From Rhodovulum tesquicola (GTDB lineage: Bacteria; Pseudomonadota; Alphaproteobacteria; Rhodobacterales; Rhodobacteraceae), in NCBI RefSeq assembly GCF_024128855.1, contig NZ_JAMYDV010000001.1, positions 1-64,000 of the forward strand: a stretch of 64,000 nt of DNA, in the 5' to 3' direction. Below, piece after piece: positions 25,817-34,973 of the stretch (the first letter of the stretch is position 1; each line of letters begins with the position of its first letter). Both the position numbers and the translations under genes were made by a program. The notes under the pieces were generated by a model. It saw nothing but the letters and a program-made list of their open reading frames with translations, was not told where the DNA came from and did no database searches.

Positions 25817-27111
25817 GCCGCCACCGTCTCGCGTTCGCGCCGCTTCATCGCCTCGACGACGGCATGCGCGCTGGCCAGCCCGTCTTCGTGGAAACCGTTG
25901 CGCATCCAGGCACCGCAGAACCAGGTGCGGTTGGTCCCGTTCGTCTCGCGAATCCGGGCCTGCGCCGCGAGCGCGGCCAGGTCGTAGACCGGGTGGCGGA
26001 AGGTGACCTGATCGTGGATCAGTTCCTGGCGGATCGTCCGGCGGGTGTTCAGCGTCACGAAAAGCGGGTCGCTTTCCGGGATCGGCTGCAACGAGTTCAT
26101 CCAGTAGGTCAGGTCGATCCGGTCGGCACGTTGGCCGCGCTCCTCGGTATAGACCCAGCTGGCCCATGCCCCGCGCCGCCTGGGCATCAGGCCGGTATCG
26201 GAATGCAGGACGGCATCGTTCGGCTGGTAGCGCACCGCGCCCAGCGTGGCGCGTTCCTCGGGGCTGGGATCGGCCAGCATCGCCAGCGTGTCATCGGAAT
26301 GGGTCGCGAACACGACTTCGTCGAACGCCTCCCACTCGGCTCCCGTCGCGCGGAGTTCCACCCCGCCCTCGATGCGGCGCACCGCCTCGACCGGGGCACC
26401 TGTGCGAATCTCGACGCCCTGCCCCGTCAGCGCGGCTTCCAGTCGGCGGACATATTCGAAGGACCCGCCGCGCACCGTGTACCACTGGTGCTGGCCCTTG
26501 TGGCTGAGCAGCGCGTGGTTCTCGAAGAAGCGGATCATCGCATGCGCCGGGAAATCGAGGATGCCCTGCACGGGCGTCGACCAGATCGCGCCCGAAAGCG
26601 GCAGCAGGTAACGGTCGCGGAACCACGCGCCGGTGCCCAGCGCCGCCAGGAACTCGCCGATGGTCGCGTCGGGATGGGCGCGCGCAACCTTGAGCGCGTT
26701 GGCGTTGAACTTCATCACGTCGCGCAGCATGCCCAGGAATTGCGGGTTCAGCGCGTTCGAGGGCTGGGCGAAGACGGCCTTGAGGTTCTTTAGCCCGTAT
26801 TCGAACGCCCCACCATCGAGCGAGGCGCCAAAGCTCATGTCGGATTTCGCCACCGGCACCTGAAGTTCATCGAACAGCCGCGTCATCATCGGGTAGTTGA
26901 CATAGTTGAACACGATGAAGCCGGTATCGACCGGCTGATCGCCCCGCTTGCCCGCCAGCACCGTGCGCGCATGCCCGCCCAGCCGCCGCTCGGCCTCGAA
27001 GAGCGTGACGCGGTGATCCGCCGCCAGCAAATGCGCCGCGCCGAGGCCCGATATCCCGGCACCGATAACGGCGATGCGGCGGGGGGCGCCCGCTGCGGTT
27101 TCGAATGGCAT
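25813..27111 (-). CDS. FAD-dependent amine-oxidase-like oxidoreductase, first gene of lipid operon
   Basis: This 432-residue flavoprotein has an N-terminal dinucleotide fold (IAVIGAGISGLGAAHLLA...LFEAERRLGGHART) of the flavin amine oxidase/phytoene-desaturase type, the FIVFNYVNYPMMTRLFDEL block typical of COG2907, and a C-terminal FAD-contact segment (TWFCGAWMRNGFHEDGLASA). The R. sphaeroides homologue belongs to the RpoE regulon and to furan fatty-acid formation (desaturation or oxygenation of a methylated acyl chain). AGGAG lies 8 bases before the ATG. The gene is divergent from rpoE. Confidence 0.88.
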   Translation of the reverse strand: MPFETAAGAPRRIAVIGAGISGLGAAHLLAADHRVTLFEAERRLGGHARTVLAGKRGDQPVDTGFIVFNYVNYPMMTRLFDELQVPVAKSDMSFGASLDGGAFEYGLKNLKAVFAQPSNALNPQFLGMLRDVMKFNANALKVARAHPDATIGEFLAALGTGAWFRDRYLLPLSGAIWSTPVQGILDFPAHAMIRFFENHALLSHKGQHQWYTVRGGSFEYVRRLEAALTGQGVEIRTGAPVEAVRRIEGGVELRATGAEWEAFDEVVFATHSDDTLAMLADPSPEERATLGAVRYQPNDAVLHSDTGLMPRRRGAWASWVYTEERGQRADRIDLTYWMNSLQPIPESDPLFVTLNTRRTIRQELIHDQVTFRHPVYDLAALAAQARIRETNGTNRTWFCGAWMRNGFHEDGLASAHAVVEAMKRRERETVAA

Positions 27112-27181
27112 CTGTCCTGCTCCTGCTCTGTTCGTTGGTTGGATATGGCCCCGGGTGCCCTGCTGTCCAGCGGCCCACGCC

Positions 27182-27193
27182 CTGTCCGGACAG
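27182..27193. promoter_or_regulatory. 12-bp palindrome between divergent stress operons
   Basis: CTGTCCGGACAG is a perfect palindrome 71-82 bases upstream of the flavoprotein start and about 40 bases upstream of the candidate rpoE -35 box. A smaller CTGTCC repeat lies at 27163-27168. It could be an operator acting on both divergent units. No regulator is known to me for it. Confidence 0.35.
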
Positions 27194-27231
27194 GAGTAAC
27201 ACGCATTCCGACGCTTTTTTCGGCAATCCGG

Positions 27232-27260
27232 TGATCCGGTCGGACCCCAACACCGTATTC
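27232..27260 (+). promoter_or_regulatory. Candidate RpoE-dependent promoter of rpoE-chrR
   Basis: TGATCC at 27232-27237 matches the -35 element recalled for Rhodobacter RpoE (TGATCC, -10 TAAGA-like). At 18 bases spacing lies TATTC (27256-27260). Transcription would start near 27266-27268. That position coincides with the upstream ATG (27266), so translation must begin further down, in agreement with the TTG at 27371. Autoregulation of rpoE from such a promoter is established in R. sphaeroides. Confidence 0.45.
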
Positions 27261-27370
27261 ACTCTATGTTGAACGGCGCTTGTGCCTTCGAGGAATCGGA
27301 TGCAGCCCTTGCAGTCAGGGCCTATCCTGCCGCCCGGAATGGGGCGGTCCGATCTGTCGAGGCGAGGGTC

Positions 27371-27919
27371 TTGAACGAAAGACATACGTCAGATGCGCGC
27401 TGGGTGCGGCTGGTGGAGCGGGTTCGGTCCGACAAGGACCAGGCAGCTTTCGGAGAGTTGTTCGCCCATTTCGCCCCACGCGTGAAGGCGTTCTTGATGA
27501 AATCGGGGGCGGATTCGTCCCTTGCGGAGGAATGTGCGCAGGAGGTGATGGCGACGGTCTGGCACAAGGCGCAACTGTTCGACCCGGAACGGGCGAGCGT
27601 GGCAACCTGGGTCTTTACCATCGCCCGGAACCGGCGGATCGACGCGCTGAGAAAACAGCGCCGCCCGGAGCCCGAGGATCTGACCTGGGGACCCGAGCAC
27701 GAGCCCGACCAGTCCGAAACCATCGCCCTGCAACAGGAGAGCGAACAATTGGGCCGGGCGCTTGCCGCCCTGCCCGAGAGCCAGAGAGTGCTGATCGAAA
27801 GAGCTTATTTCGGGGAACTTTCGCACAGCGAGATCGCCGCCGAGACGGGACTTCCGCTCGGCACGATCAAGTCGAGGATACGTCTGGCGCTTGAGCGTTT
27901 GCGCCAGGAGATGAAATGA
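27371..27919 (+). CDS. rpoE: ECF sigma factor RpoE (ECF11, singlet-oxygen response)
   Basis: A 182-residue extracytoplasmic-function sigma factor. Region 2 (FGELFAHFAPRVKAFLMKSG through WVFTIARNRRIDALR) and region 4 (ALPESQRVLIERAYFGELSH...GLPLGTIKSRIRLALERL) closely resemble R. sphaeroides RpoE. It directs transcription of genes needed for singlet-oxygen tolerance and is held inactive by ChrR. The open frame begins with ATG at 27266, but that codon has no ribosome-binding site and lies at the candidate transcription start. The TTG at 27371 follows GAGGCGAGGG and gives a protein of normal length. chrR follows after 13 bases. Confidence 0.93.
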   Translation: MNERHTSDARWVRLVERVRSDKDQAAFGELFAHFAPRVKAFLMKSGADSSLAEECAQEVMATVWHKAQLFDPERASVATWVFTIARNRRIDALRKQRRPEPEDLTWGPEHEPDQSETIALQQESEQLGRALAALPESQRVLIERAYFGELSHSEIAAETGLPLGTIKSRIRLALERLRQEMK

Positions 27920-27932
27920 GAAGACGGTACCC

Positions 27933-28589
27933 ATGACCAGCACGATCAACCACCACCTGACCGATGACTTGCTGATGTCCTATGCCGCGGGCAGCCTGCC
28001 CGAGGCGTTCAGTCTGGTCGTGGCGACGCATGTTTCCCTGTGCGACGAATGCCGCGCGCGGCTTGCCGGTTTCGAGGCAGTCGGCGGCGCGGTGCTGGAC
28101 GAGGCACCCGCTTGCGCGATGGAAGAGGACAGCTTTGCCGCGACGATGCGGTTGATCGCGCAGATGCCGACCGAAACCCGGATCGAGGCCGCGGACGAGA
28201 GCGTCAAGGGCCTGTTCCCCAAGCCCCTGCGCGACTATGTGGGCGGCGATGTCGACGCGGTGCAGTGGCGCTCGCTGGGCGGAAAGGTGCGTCAGGCGGT
28301 GCTGCCGACCTCGGCCGACGCTACGGTTCGCCTGCTTTACATCCCTGCCGGTGTGGCCATGCCCGATCACGGCCACGCGGGGATGGAATTGACGATGGTG
28401 CTGCAAGGCGCCTTCGACGATGACGATGGGCATTTCGGCCGGGGCGATGTCGAGGTGGCGAACGAGGATCTCAAGCACACCCCCGTCGCGGCCCCCGGCG
28501 CCGATTGCATCTGCATCGTGGCGACCGACGCTCCGCTGAAATTCTCGGGCCTGTTGCCGCGCATCGCCCAGCCCTTCATCGGAATCTAG
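27933..28589 (+). CDS. chrR: Anti-sigma factor ChrR (zinc anti-sigma plus cupin)
   Basis: This 218-residue partner of RpoE has two domains. The N-terminal zinc anti-sigma domain shows the H-x3-C-x2-C motif (His33, Cys37, Cys40) with a further histidine at His7/8. The C-terminal cupin (about 105-205) has the metal set His146, His148, Glu152 and His182. In R. sphaeroides the N-domain binds RpoE, and both domains are needed for release by singlet oxygen or organic peroxide. All expected ligands are present, so it should be functional. It converges on rmuC with a 3-base gap. Confidence 0.95.
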   Translation: MTSTINHHLTDDLLMSYAAGSLPEAFSLVVATHVSLCDECRARLAGFEAVGGAVLDEAPACAMEEDSFAATMRLIAQMPTETRIEAADESVKGLFPKPLRDYVGGDVDAVQWRSLGGKVRQAVLPTSADATVRLLYIPAGVAMPDHGHAGMELTMVLQGAFDDDDGHFGRGDVEVANEDLKHTPVAAPGADCICIVATDAPLKFSGLLPRIAQPFIGI

Positions 28590-28592
28590 GCG

Positions 28593-29780
28593 TCACTCGG
28601 CGGGCTTGGTCAGGGCGACGACACGGGGCGCCTCGTCCTCAAGCTCCTCGAAGTCGAAATTGTCCAGCCGGGCGGCCCGCTTGCCCGCCCGCTCGGCTGC
28701 GGTTCCGATGCTTTCCAGATCGGCCCGCGCCTGTCCGAAATGGGTGTTCAGCTTGTCCACCCGTTCGACAACCAGTTCCACATCCCGGTGCAACAGCTTC
28801 AGCGTCTTGCGGATCGCGCCGGCCTGTTCGCGCATCCGCGCGTCTTTCAGGATCGCGCGCATCGTGTTCAGCGTCGCCATGCAGGTGGTGGGCGAGACGA
28901 TCCAGACCCGCGCCTCGAACCCCTCGCGGACAAGTTCGGGAAAATTGGCGTGCAGTTCCGCATAGACCGCCTCGGAGGGCAGAAACATCAGCGCGCCGTC
29001 CGCCGTCTCGCCCTCGAGGATGTATTTCTCGGAAATCGCCCGGATATGCGCCCGGACCGAGGTGCGCAGCTGCTTGGCCGCCTCGTTCAGTTCCCACTGG
29101 GTGTCCGCCCGCCGCAGCGCCTCGTAGGCTTCCAGCGGGAACTTGGAATCGATCACGATCGGTCCCGGCGGGTTCGGCAGGTGGATCAGGCAATCCGCCC
29201 GCTTGCCGTTCGACAGCGTGACCTGCATCGCGTAGCTGTCCTTGGGAAGAGCCTTGCCGACGATGTCATGCAGCTGGATCTCGCCAAAGGCCCCGCGGGT
29301 CTGCTTGTTCGACAGGATGTCCTGCAGGGACAGGACATCGCCCGACAGCTTTTCGATATTCGCCTGCGCCCTGTCGATGGTCACCAGCCGCTGCTGCAAT
29401 TCCCCAAGGCTCAGCGCCGTCCGGCGAGAGGCCCCTTCGAGGTTGTTGTTCATCTGCTCGGAGACATGGGCCAGCCGCGCCTCCATCAGCCGCAGCATGT
29501 TGGCCTGGCTCGCCGCCTGCGCCTCGGAGACATGGGTCAGACCGCCCGCCAGCCGGTGCTGCCCCTCGCCCAACGCCTCGACCCGGCGGGTCAACTGGTC
29601 CATCTGGTAGATCAGCGGTTCGGCCAGCGCCGCCGACTGCCCGGACCGGCGCACGGCAAGGATCAGAAGCGTGACGACAAGGATCACCAGCGCCGCAATG
29701 CCCCCCGCGCCGATCACCGCCGGATCGTCCCAGCCATAGGTCCGTCCGCCAATCACGATTTCCCTGCCGATCTGGATCAT
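28593..29780 (-). CDS. rmuC: DNA recombination protein RmuC
   Basis: A 395-residue protein with one N-terminal membrane helix ([20 protein letters not shown]), a long coiled coil (about 50-150), then the RmuC nuclease-like domain: [49 protein letters not shown] and [14 protein letters not shown]. RmuC limits inversion at short repeats and has PD-(D/E)xK-like features. The frame extends 23 codons into mutL. The ATG at 29780 overlaps the mutL stop by 4 bases, which favours it as start. It is the last gene of the repair/proteolysis run. Confidence 0.93.
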   Translation of the reverse strand: MIQIGREIVIGGRTYGWDDPAVIGAGGIAALVILVVTLLILAVRRSGQSAALAEPLIYQMDQLTRRVEALGEGQHRLAGGLTHVSEAQAASQANMLRLMEARLAHVSEQMNNNLEGASRRTALSLGELQQRLVTIDRAQANIEKLSGDVLSLQDILSNKQTRGAFGEIQLHDIVGKALPKDSYAMQVTLSNGKRADCLIHLPNPPGPIVIDSKFPLEAYEALRRADTQWELNEAAKQLRTSVRAHIRAISEKYILEGETADGALMFLPSEAVYAELHANFPELVREGFEARVWIVSPTTCMATLNTMRAILKDARMREQAGAIRKTLKLLHRDVELVVERVDKLNTHFGQARADLESIGTAAERAGKRAARLDNFDFEELEDEAPRVVALTKPAE

Positions 29781-31609
29781 CGCCGCCCGAACAGCCTTTC
29801 GATATCGGCAAGCCGCAGTTCCACGTAAGTCGGCCGCCCATGGTTGCATTGGCCGGAATGGGGCGTCGCCTCCATCTCGCGCAGAAGCGCGTTCATCTCG
29901 TCCACCCGCATCCGCCGCCCCGAGCGGATCGACCCGTGGCAGGCGACGCGGGACAGGATCGCCTCGATCCGGGCTTGCAGGGTCTGGCTGTCGCCCAGAT
30001 CGGCCAGTTCGTCCAGGATGTCGCGGATCAGCGCGCCCGCGTTCACCTCGCCCAGCACGGCCGGGGTCTCGCGCACGGCGATGGCACCGGGGCCGAAGGG
30101 CTCGATGGTCAGACCAAGGCGGGTCAGCATGTCGGCGTGATCCATCAGCCGCGCAGCATCGTCCCGGGACAGTTCCACGATCTCGGGGATCAGCAGCGCC
30201 TGCGCCGCGATGCCGGACTCGGCCATCTGGCGTTTCAGCCGCTCGTAAACCAGCCGCTCATGCGCGGCGTGCTGGTCGACGATGACAAACCCGGTCTCGG
30301 TCTGGGCGATGATGTAATTCTCGTGGATCTGCGCCCGCGCCGCCCCCAGCGGCAGGCGTTCCGCCTCGGGCGCGGGCTCGGTCGTCTCGAACCGGGCAGA
30401 GGGCTCGCATAGCCCGGGCGAGAGCGGCGCGGGCGCCTGCGCGGCATAGGCGGCGGCGATTGCGCGGGGGCCGTGGCGGTCCATCTGATAGGCGCGCGGC
30501 GCTGCCGGTTCGGGCCGCAGCGCGCCCAGCGTCGCCCCCGCAACCGTGCTGGAGGCCCGGTGCCCGGCCTCGGCCAGCGCATGGCGCAGGGCGGACACGA
30601 TCAGCCCGCGCACCAGACCCGGCTCGCGAAAGCGGACCTCGGCCTTGGCGGGGTGGACGTTCACATCGACGAAGGTCGGATCGCATTCGACGAACAGCGC
30701 GGCCGCCGGGTGGCGGTCGCGCGACAGGAAATCGGCATAGGCGGCCCGCAAGGCCCCGATCAGCAGTTTGTCCCGCACCGGGCGTCCATTGACGAACAGG
30801 TATTGCGCGACCGCCGCGCCCCGCGAATAGGTCGGCAGCGCGGCATAGCCCAGAAGCGCCACGCCCTCGCGTTCCGCGTCGATCCTGAGCGCGTTCTCGG
30901 CGAAGTCCGCCCCCAGCACCCGCGCTAGCCGCCCGCGCATCGCGTCGAACAGGTCGCCCGCCTCGGCATCAGCGCGAAAGATCACGCGCCCTTCGCCCCC
31001 GTCGGAGACGTCGCGCAGCACGAAGGCCACAAAGGGCTCGGCCATGGCCAGCCGCCGGATCACATCGCCGATGGCCTGCCCCTCGGCGCGGTCGGAACGC
31101 AGGAATTTCAACCGGGCGGGGGTGGCAAAGAACAGGTCGCGCAACTCGACCACCGTTCCGCGGGTCAGCGCCGCGGGCGTGACCGGACCCATGCGGCCGC
31201 CCGCAACCTCGATCCGCGCGGCCGCCGCGCCCGGTGCGCGGCTGGTGATGCTCAGCCGCCCGACCGCCCCCAGCGAGGGCAGCGCCTCGCCACGGAAGCC
31301 GAAACTTGCGATGTTCAAAAGGTCCGAGCCGTCGATCTTGGAGGTCGCATGCCGGGCCAGCGCCAGCGGCAGGTCGTCCGCCGCGATCCCGTGCCCGTCA
31401 TCGGTGACGCGGATCAGGCTCTTGCCGCCATGGGCAATCGCCACCTCGATCCGCCGCGCGCCCGCGTCCAGCGCGTTCTCGACCAGTTCCTTGACCGCCG
31501 AGGCCGGGCGCTCGACTACCTCGCCCGCCGCGATCCGGTTGATCGCGGCCTCGTCGAGCTGGTGAATCCGGGGAAGATCGGCGCTTATGTTGGGGTTGGG
31601 CAAGTTCAT
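29777..31609 (-). CDS. mutL: DNA mismatch repair protein MutL
   Basis: A 610-residue GHKL ATPase that links MutS recognition to strand processing. The N-terminal ATP-binding motifs are clear ([51 protein letters not shown]). After a proline/alanine-rich linker comes the C-terminal dimer domain with the segment [15 protein letters not shown], which is the metal-binding DQHA-x2-E-x4-E endonuclease motif. Alphaproteobacteria lack MutH, so MutL is expected to be the nicking enzyme. It is 42 bases downstream of the second M16 gene and overlaps rmuC. Confidence 0.96.
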   Translation of the reverse strand: MNLPNPNISADLPRIHQLDEAAINRIAAGEVVERPASAVKELVENALDAGARRIEVAIAHGGKSLIRVTDDGHGIAADDLPLALARHATSKIDGSDLLNIASFGFRGEALPSLGAVGRLSITSRAPGAAAARIEVAGGRMGPVTPAALTRGTVVELRDLFFATPARLKFLRSDRAEGQAIGDVIRRLAMAEPFVAFVLRDVSDGGEGRVIFRADAEAGDLFDAMRGRLARVLGADFAENALRIDAEREGVALLGYAALPTYSRGAAVAQYLFVNGRPVRDKLLIGALRAAYADFLSRDRHPAAALFVECDPTFVDVNVHPAKAEVRFREPGLVRGLIVSALRHALAEAGHRASSTVAGATLGALRPEPAAPRAYQMDRHGPRAIAAAYAAQAPAPLSPGLCEPSARFETTEPAPEAERLPLGAARAQIHENYIIAQTETGFVIVDQHAAHERLVYERLKRQMAESGIAAQALLIPEIVELSRDDAARLMDHADMLTRLGLTIEPFGPGAIAVRETPAVLGEVNAGALIRDILDELADLGDSQTLQARIEAILSRVACHGSIRSGRRMRVDEMNALLREMEATPHSGQCNHGRPTYVELRLADIERLFGRR

Positions 31610-31651
31610 GCCACAAGGATTAGCACGCCCACCCCGATTCTGCCACCGCGA

Positions 31652-32971
31652 TCAGTTGGTCGTCTCAAGCCCCTCGGGCTGGCCCACCACGACGAAATGC
31701 AGCCGGTCGGGTTGCAGCAACTCGCCCGCCACGCGCCGCACATCCTCCAGCGTCACAGCCATGATCCTGTCGTTGCGGGTGTTGACGTAATCGGGCTCCA
31801 ACCCCTCCATCTGCATGCCGACAAGGATGCGCGCGATGGGCGCATTACCGTCGAAGCGCAGCGGATAGGCCCCGGTGAGATAGGTCTTGACGTCCTCAAG
31901 CTCCTGCTCGGTGACACCCTCGGCCGCCATCCGCACCCATTCGTCTCGGATCACCGAGATCGCCTGGGCGACGCGGTCATTGGCGGACGCCACCTGCCCC
32001 AGCACAAGCGCGGCGTAATCCATCGGGTAGAGATAGGAATAGACGCCGTAGGTCAGCCCGCGCTTGCCGCGAACCTCCTTCATCAGGCGCGATTCAAAGC
32101 CGCCGGCGCCCAGCACCTCGTTCATCACATAGGCGGCGAAGAAATCGGGATGATCGCGTTCCATCCCCTCATGGCCGAAAACCGCAACCGATTGCGGCGT
32201 GTCGAAGGGCACCACGGTCAGGCCACCGCCAAGCCCGTATTCGGCCCGCTCGGGCAGCGGCGCGCCGGTCTCTGGCAGGCCGTCGAACAGCGCGTCGAGC
32301 AGCGCGCCCAGGTCCTCGGCGGTGATGTCACCGGCGGCGGCGACATAGAGTCGGTCGCGGGCGATGGTGCGGGCATGGGCCGCGATCAGGTCGTCGCTGG
32401 TCAGTGCGGCAACGCTTTCCTCGGTGCCGTCCGACGCGCTGCCATAAGGGTGATCGCCAAAGGCCAGCCGGTCGAAGGTGCGCGCCGCGATGGTGCCGGG
32501 GTCGGTCGCATCGGACCGGATCGAGGCCAGAACCTGCCCCCGCACCCGCTCTACCGCGTCGGCATCGAAACGCGGGGCATGCAGGGCCTGCCGCAGCAAG
32601 GCCACCGCCTGATCGCGGTTCTCGGTCAGCATCCGGGCCGAAACCGACAAAGAATCGCTGCTGGACCCGAAGCGGAAAGACGCCGCCAGCGCATCGCGCG
32701 CCCGCACGAAGGCGCGCGCATCCATCTCGCCCGCGCCCTCCTCAAGCAGCGCGGTCATCAGGTTGACCGCCCCGCGCTTGTCCGGCGCATCGAGGCTCGT
32801 GCCCCCGCGGAATCGGATTTCCAGTGCGACGAAGGGGATATCGTGGCTTTCGACCAACCAGGCACCGATCCCTCCGGGCGAGGTGACCTCGCGGATCTCG
32901 ATCGCCGCGCGGGCGGGCAGCGCCAGCCACAGCACCATCCCGGCAAGGGCGATGAGGCGAAACATGCTCAT
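31652..32971 (-). CDS. M16 peptidase homologue lacking the zinc motif
   Basis: A 439-residue secreted or periplasmic protein with signal peptide (MFRLIALAGMVLWLALPARA). It has the M16 fold, but the HxxEH position reads FRGGTSLDA, so it cannot bind catalytic zinc. It keeps the substrate-holding R/Y motif (EVRGKRGLTYGVYSYLYP). This matches the beta-type subunit of two-gene bacterial M16B systems. Its ATG overlaps the stop of the active partner by 4 bases, so the two proteins should be made in equal amounts and form a heterodimer. Confidence 0.92.
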   Translation of the reverse strand: MSMFRLIALAGMVLWLALPARAAIEIREVTSPGGIGAWLVESHDIPFVALEIRFRGGTSLDAPDKRGAVNLMTALLEEGAGEMDARAFVRARDALAASFRFGSSSDSLSVSARMLTENRDQAVALLRQALHAPRFDADAVERVRGQVLASIRSDATDPGTIAARTFDRLAFGDHPYGSASDGTEESVAALTSDDLIAAHARTIARDRLYVAAAGDITAEDLGALLDALFDGLPETGAPLPERAEYGLGGGLTVVPFDTPQSVAVFGHEGMERDHPDFFAAYVMNEVLGAGGFESRLMKEVRGKRGLTYGVYSYLYPMDYAALVLGQVASANDRVAQAISVIRDEWVRMAAEGVTEQELEDVKTYLTGAYPLRFDGNAPIARILVGMQMEGLEPDYVNTRNDRIMAVTLEDVRRVAGELLQPDRLHFVVVGQPEGLETTN

Positions 32972-34314
32972 TGCGTGACCTCCGCCTTCCGCTCCACTGG
33001 ACGCTCCAGCCAGCCGGTAACCGCGTTGGCACGGTCCAGAACGGCACGGGCGGCGGCCATCACATCCTCGGGCGCAACCGCCTGAAGGATCGCGGGCCAG
33101 TCCTGCACATCCCGGACCGTCAGCCCCGAGGCAAGCGCCGCCCCATAGCGCCGCGCGCGGCCCTGCACGCTGTCCAGCGCATAGATCTCGGCCGCCCGCA
33201 TCCGCATCTTCAGCGTCTCGAACAAGGCGGGATCGACGCCTTCCTCCAGGAACTCGGCCAGCGCGGCATCCAGCGCCGCCTCGGCCTCGGCCAGCGTCAC
33301 GCCCGGCGCGGGCACCACGACCAGCCCGAAGGTCGTCGCGTCGAGCGAAAGCCCGTCATAGAAGGCCGAGCTGTAGATCGCGGTCTGCGCGTCGAATTGC
33401 AGCTTGTCGCCCAGCACCGAATTGGCCCCCTCGCCGCCCAGGATCTCGGCCAGATAGGTCAGCGCTGCGGCGGTTTCCTGCGCACCGGCGTCGCGTTCCG
33501 GCGCCAGATAGGTGCGCAGGATATAGGGCTGGCCCACGCGCGGATCGGCGAATGTCAGGCGCCGCTCGGCCCGTTGCGGCGGTTCCTGTGGGCGGATGCG
33601 TTCGGGCAGGGCCTCGGAGGGGGCAAGCTTGCCGTAATGCTCTTCGGCCAGCGCGCGCACATCGTCGGCCGTCACATCGCCCGCCACGACAAGGATCGCG
33701 TTGTTCGGCGCGTAGTAGGTTTCGTAGAAGGCCAGCGCATCGGCCTTGGACAGCCCCTCTATCTCGTGGCGCCAGCCGATGATCGGGATGCCGTAGGGGT
33801 GGTTCTGGTATTGCGCGGCGCGGCGCTGTTCCGAGAAAAGCGCGCCGGGGTCGTTCTCGGTGCGCTGGTTGCGTTCTTCAAGGATCACGTCGCGTTCGGT
33901 CAGCACATCCTCGGCGGCGAGGCGCAAATTGGCCATCCGGTCGGACTCGATCTGCATCATCAGGCCCAGCCTGTCGGCGGCGACGCGCTGGAAATAGGCG
34001 GTATAGTCCCACGAGGTAAAGGCGTTGTCGGACCCGCCATTGGCCTGCACGATGGCCGAGAATTCGCCCGGGGCCAGTGTCTCGGTGCCCTTGAACATCA
34101 GATGTTCCAGAAAATGCGCGATGCCGGACTTTCCGGGCGGCTCGTCCGCGGCCCCCACGCGATACCAGACCATCTGCACGACCACCGGGGCGCGATGATC
34201 CTCGATCACCACGACCTCAAGACCGTTCTCAAGGGTAAAGGCCGCAACATTCTCGGCCCGGATTGGCAGGGCCATCAGCAGAAGGGCGAAAAACGCCAGT
34301 CGGATCGCGTGCAT
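32968..34314 (-). CDS. M16 family zinc metallopeptidase (active subunit)
   Basis: A 448-residue pitrilysin/mitochondrial-processing-peptidase relative with signal peptide (MHAIRLAFFALLLMALPIRA). The zinc-binding inverted motif HFLEH (SGIAHFLEHLMFKGT) and a downstream Glu in the ESDRMANLRL/LTERDVILEERNQ region are intact. The protein should degrade peptides in the periplasm together with the zinc-less homologue encoded next. It is 87 bases downstream of the DUF3035 lipoprotein gene, in the same direction. Confidence 0.93.
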   Translation of the reverse strand: MHAIRLAFFALLLMALPIRAENVAAFTLENGLEVVVIEDHRAPVVVQMVWYRVGAADEPPGKSGIAHFLEHLMFKGTETLAPGEFSAIVQANGGSDNAFTSWDYTAYFQRVAADRLGLMMQIESDRMANLRLAAEDVLTERDVILEERNQRTENDPGALFSEQRRAAQYQNHPYGIPIIGWRHEIEGLSKADALAFYETYYAPNNAILVVAGDVTADDVRALAEEHYGKLAPSEALPERIRPQEPPQRAERRLTFADPRVGQPYILRTYLAPERDAGAQETAAALTYLAEILGGEGANSVLGDKLQFDAQTAIYSSAFYDGLSLDATTFGLVVVPAPGVTLAEAEAALDAALAEFLEEGVDPALFETLKMRMRAAEIYALDSVQGRARRYGAALASGLTVRDVQDWPAILQAVAPEDVMAAARAVLDRANAVTGWLERPVERKAEVTQ

Positions 34315-34401
34315 CGGGTCCCGTCCTCGCGCGAAAGATATTAGTCAAGCTACGCGGAGCCCCAGCATTTTCAAGCAGGCGGCACGCAGTTGTGAGCCGC
34401 G

Positions 34402-34920
34402 CTAGGGCGTCACGCCTTCGGGCGGGGCGCCGACATTTCTCGCACCTGCGGCCCGCCAGCGTTCCAGTTCGGCATGCTGGTCGAGCGATTGCTTGCGGTA
34501 GGCCTTGTAATAGACGTTGACGTTGAACACCCGCTCCAGAAGGCGGCCGTCATTCTGGCGGCGATATTCCAAGTCCTCGGCGGCCAGCGTCTGGCGGATC
34601 GTGGGGCTGACGCCATATCGCGTGACATGGGCCATCAACCCGCTGTCTGCGGGCATGGCCCGCGCGGCGTTGCCGCCAAGCGCGGCGATCGCGTCGGCCT
34701 CGGGCGAGGCATCCGTGCGCGACGGACCGCCCGGGTTCGGCGGCGGCAACTGAGCGAAGTCCTGCGGCATTTCCAGAGGCTTGCCGGGCAGGATTGCGAA
34801 CTCGTCCGGGCCACGGTTCGACGTGCGCAGGTTCATCAGTTCAAGCGTCTTGTCACGGCTGCACGCGGCCAGCGTCGCGGCCATCAGCACCCCAAGAACC
34901 ACCATGCGCGCGGATCGCAT
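34402..34920 (-). CDS. DUF3035 family lipoprotein
   Basis: A 172-residue lipoprotein. The signal peptide ends in the lipobox LAAC (MRSARMVVLGVLMAATLAAC), so it should be acylated and fixed to a membrane. The mature part is proline-rich (GPDEFAILPGKPLEMPQDFAQLPPPNPGG), followed by a mixed helical region with RYGVSPTIRQTLAAED. This fits DUF3035, a family of unknown function restricted to alphaproteobacteria and typically placed beside lspA. GGAGGG before 34920 fixes the start. The lspA product upstream would process it. Confidence 0.88.
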   Translation of the reverse strand: MRSARMVVLGVLMAATLAACSRDKTLELMNLRTSNRGPDEFAILPGKPLEMPQDFAQLPPPNPGGPSRTDASPEADAIAALGGNAARAMPADSGLMAHVTRYGVSPTIRQTLAAEDLEYRRQNDGRLLERVFNVNVYYKAYRKQSLDQHAELERWRAAGARNVGAPPEGVTP

Positions 34921-34973
34921 ACGCCTTTCCCTCCGTCCGGTCCCGCCCTCTTTAGCGCAAGGCTCGGGCGGCG

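Noticed and set aside
27266-27370. N-terminal extension of RpoE from the ATG at 27266
   Set aside because: No ribosome-binding site, no resemblance to the family, and it overlaps the likely transcription start.
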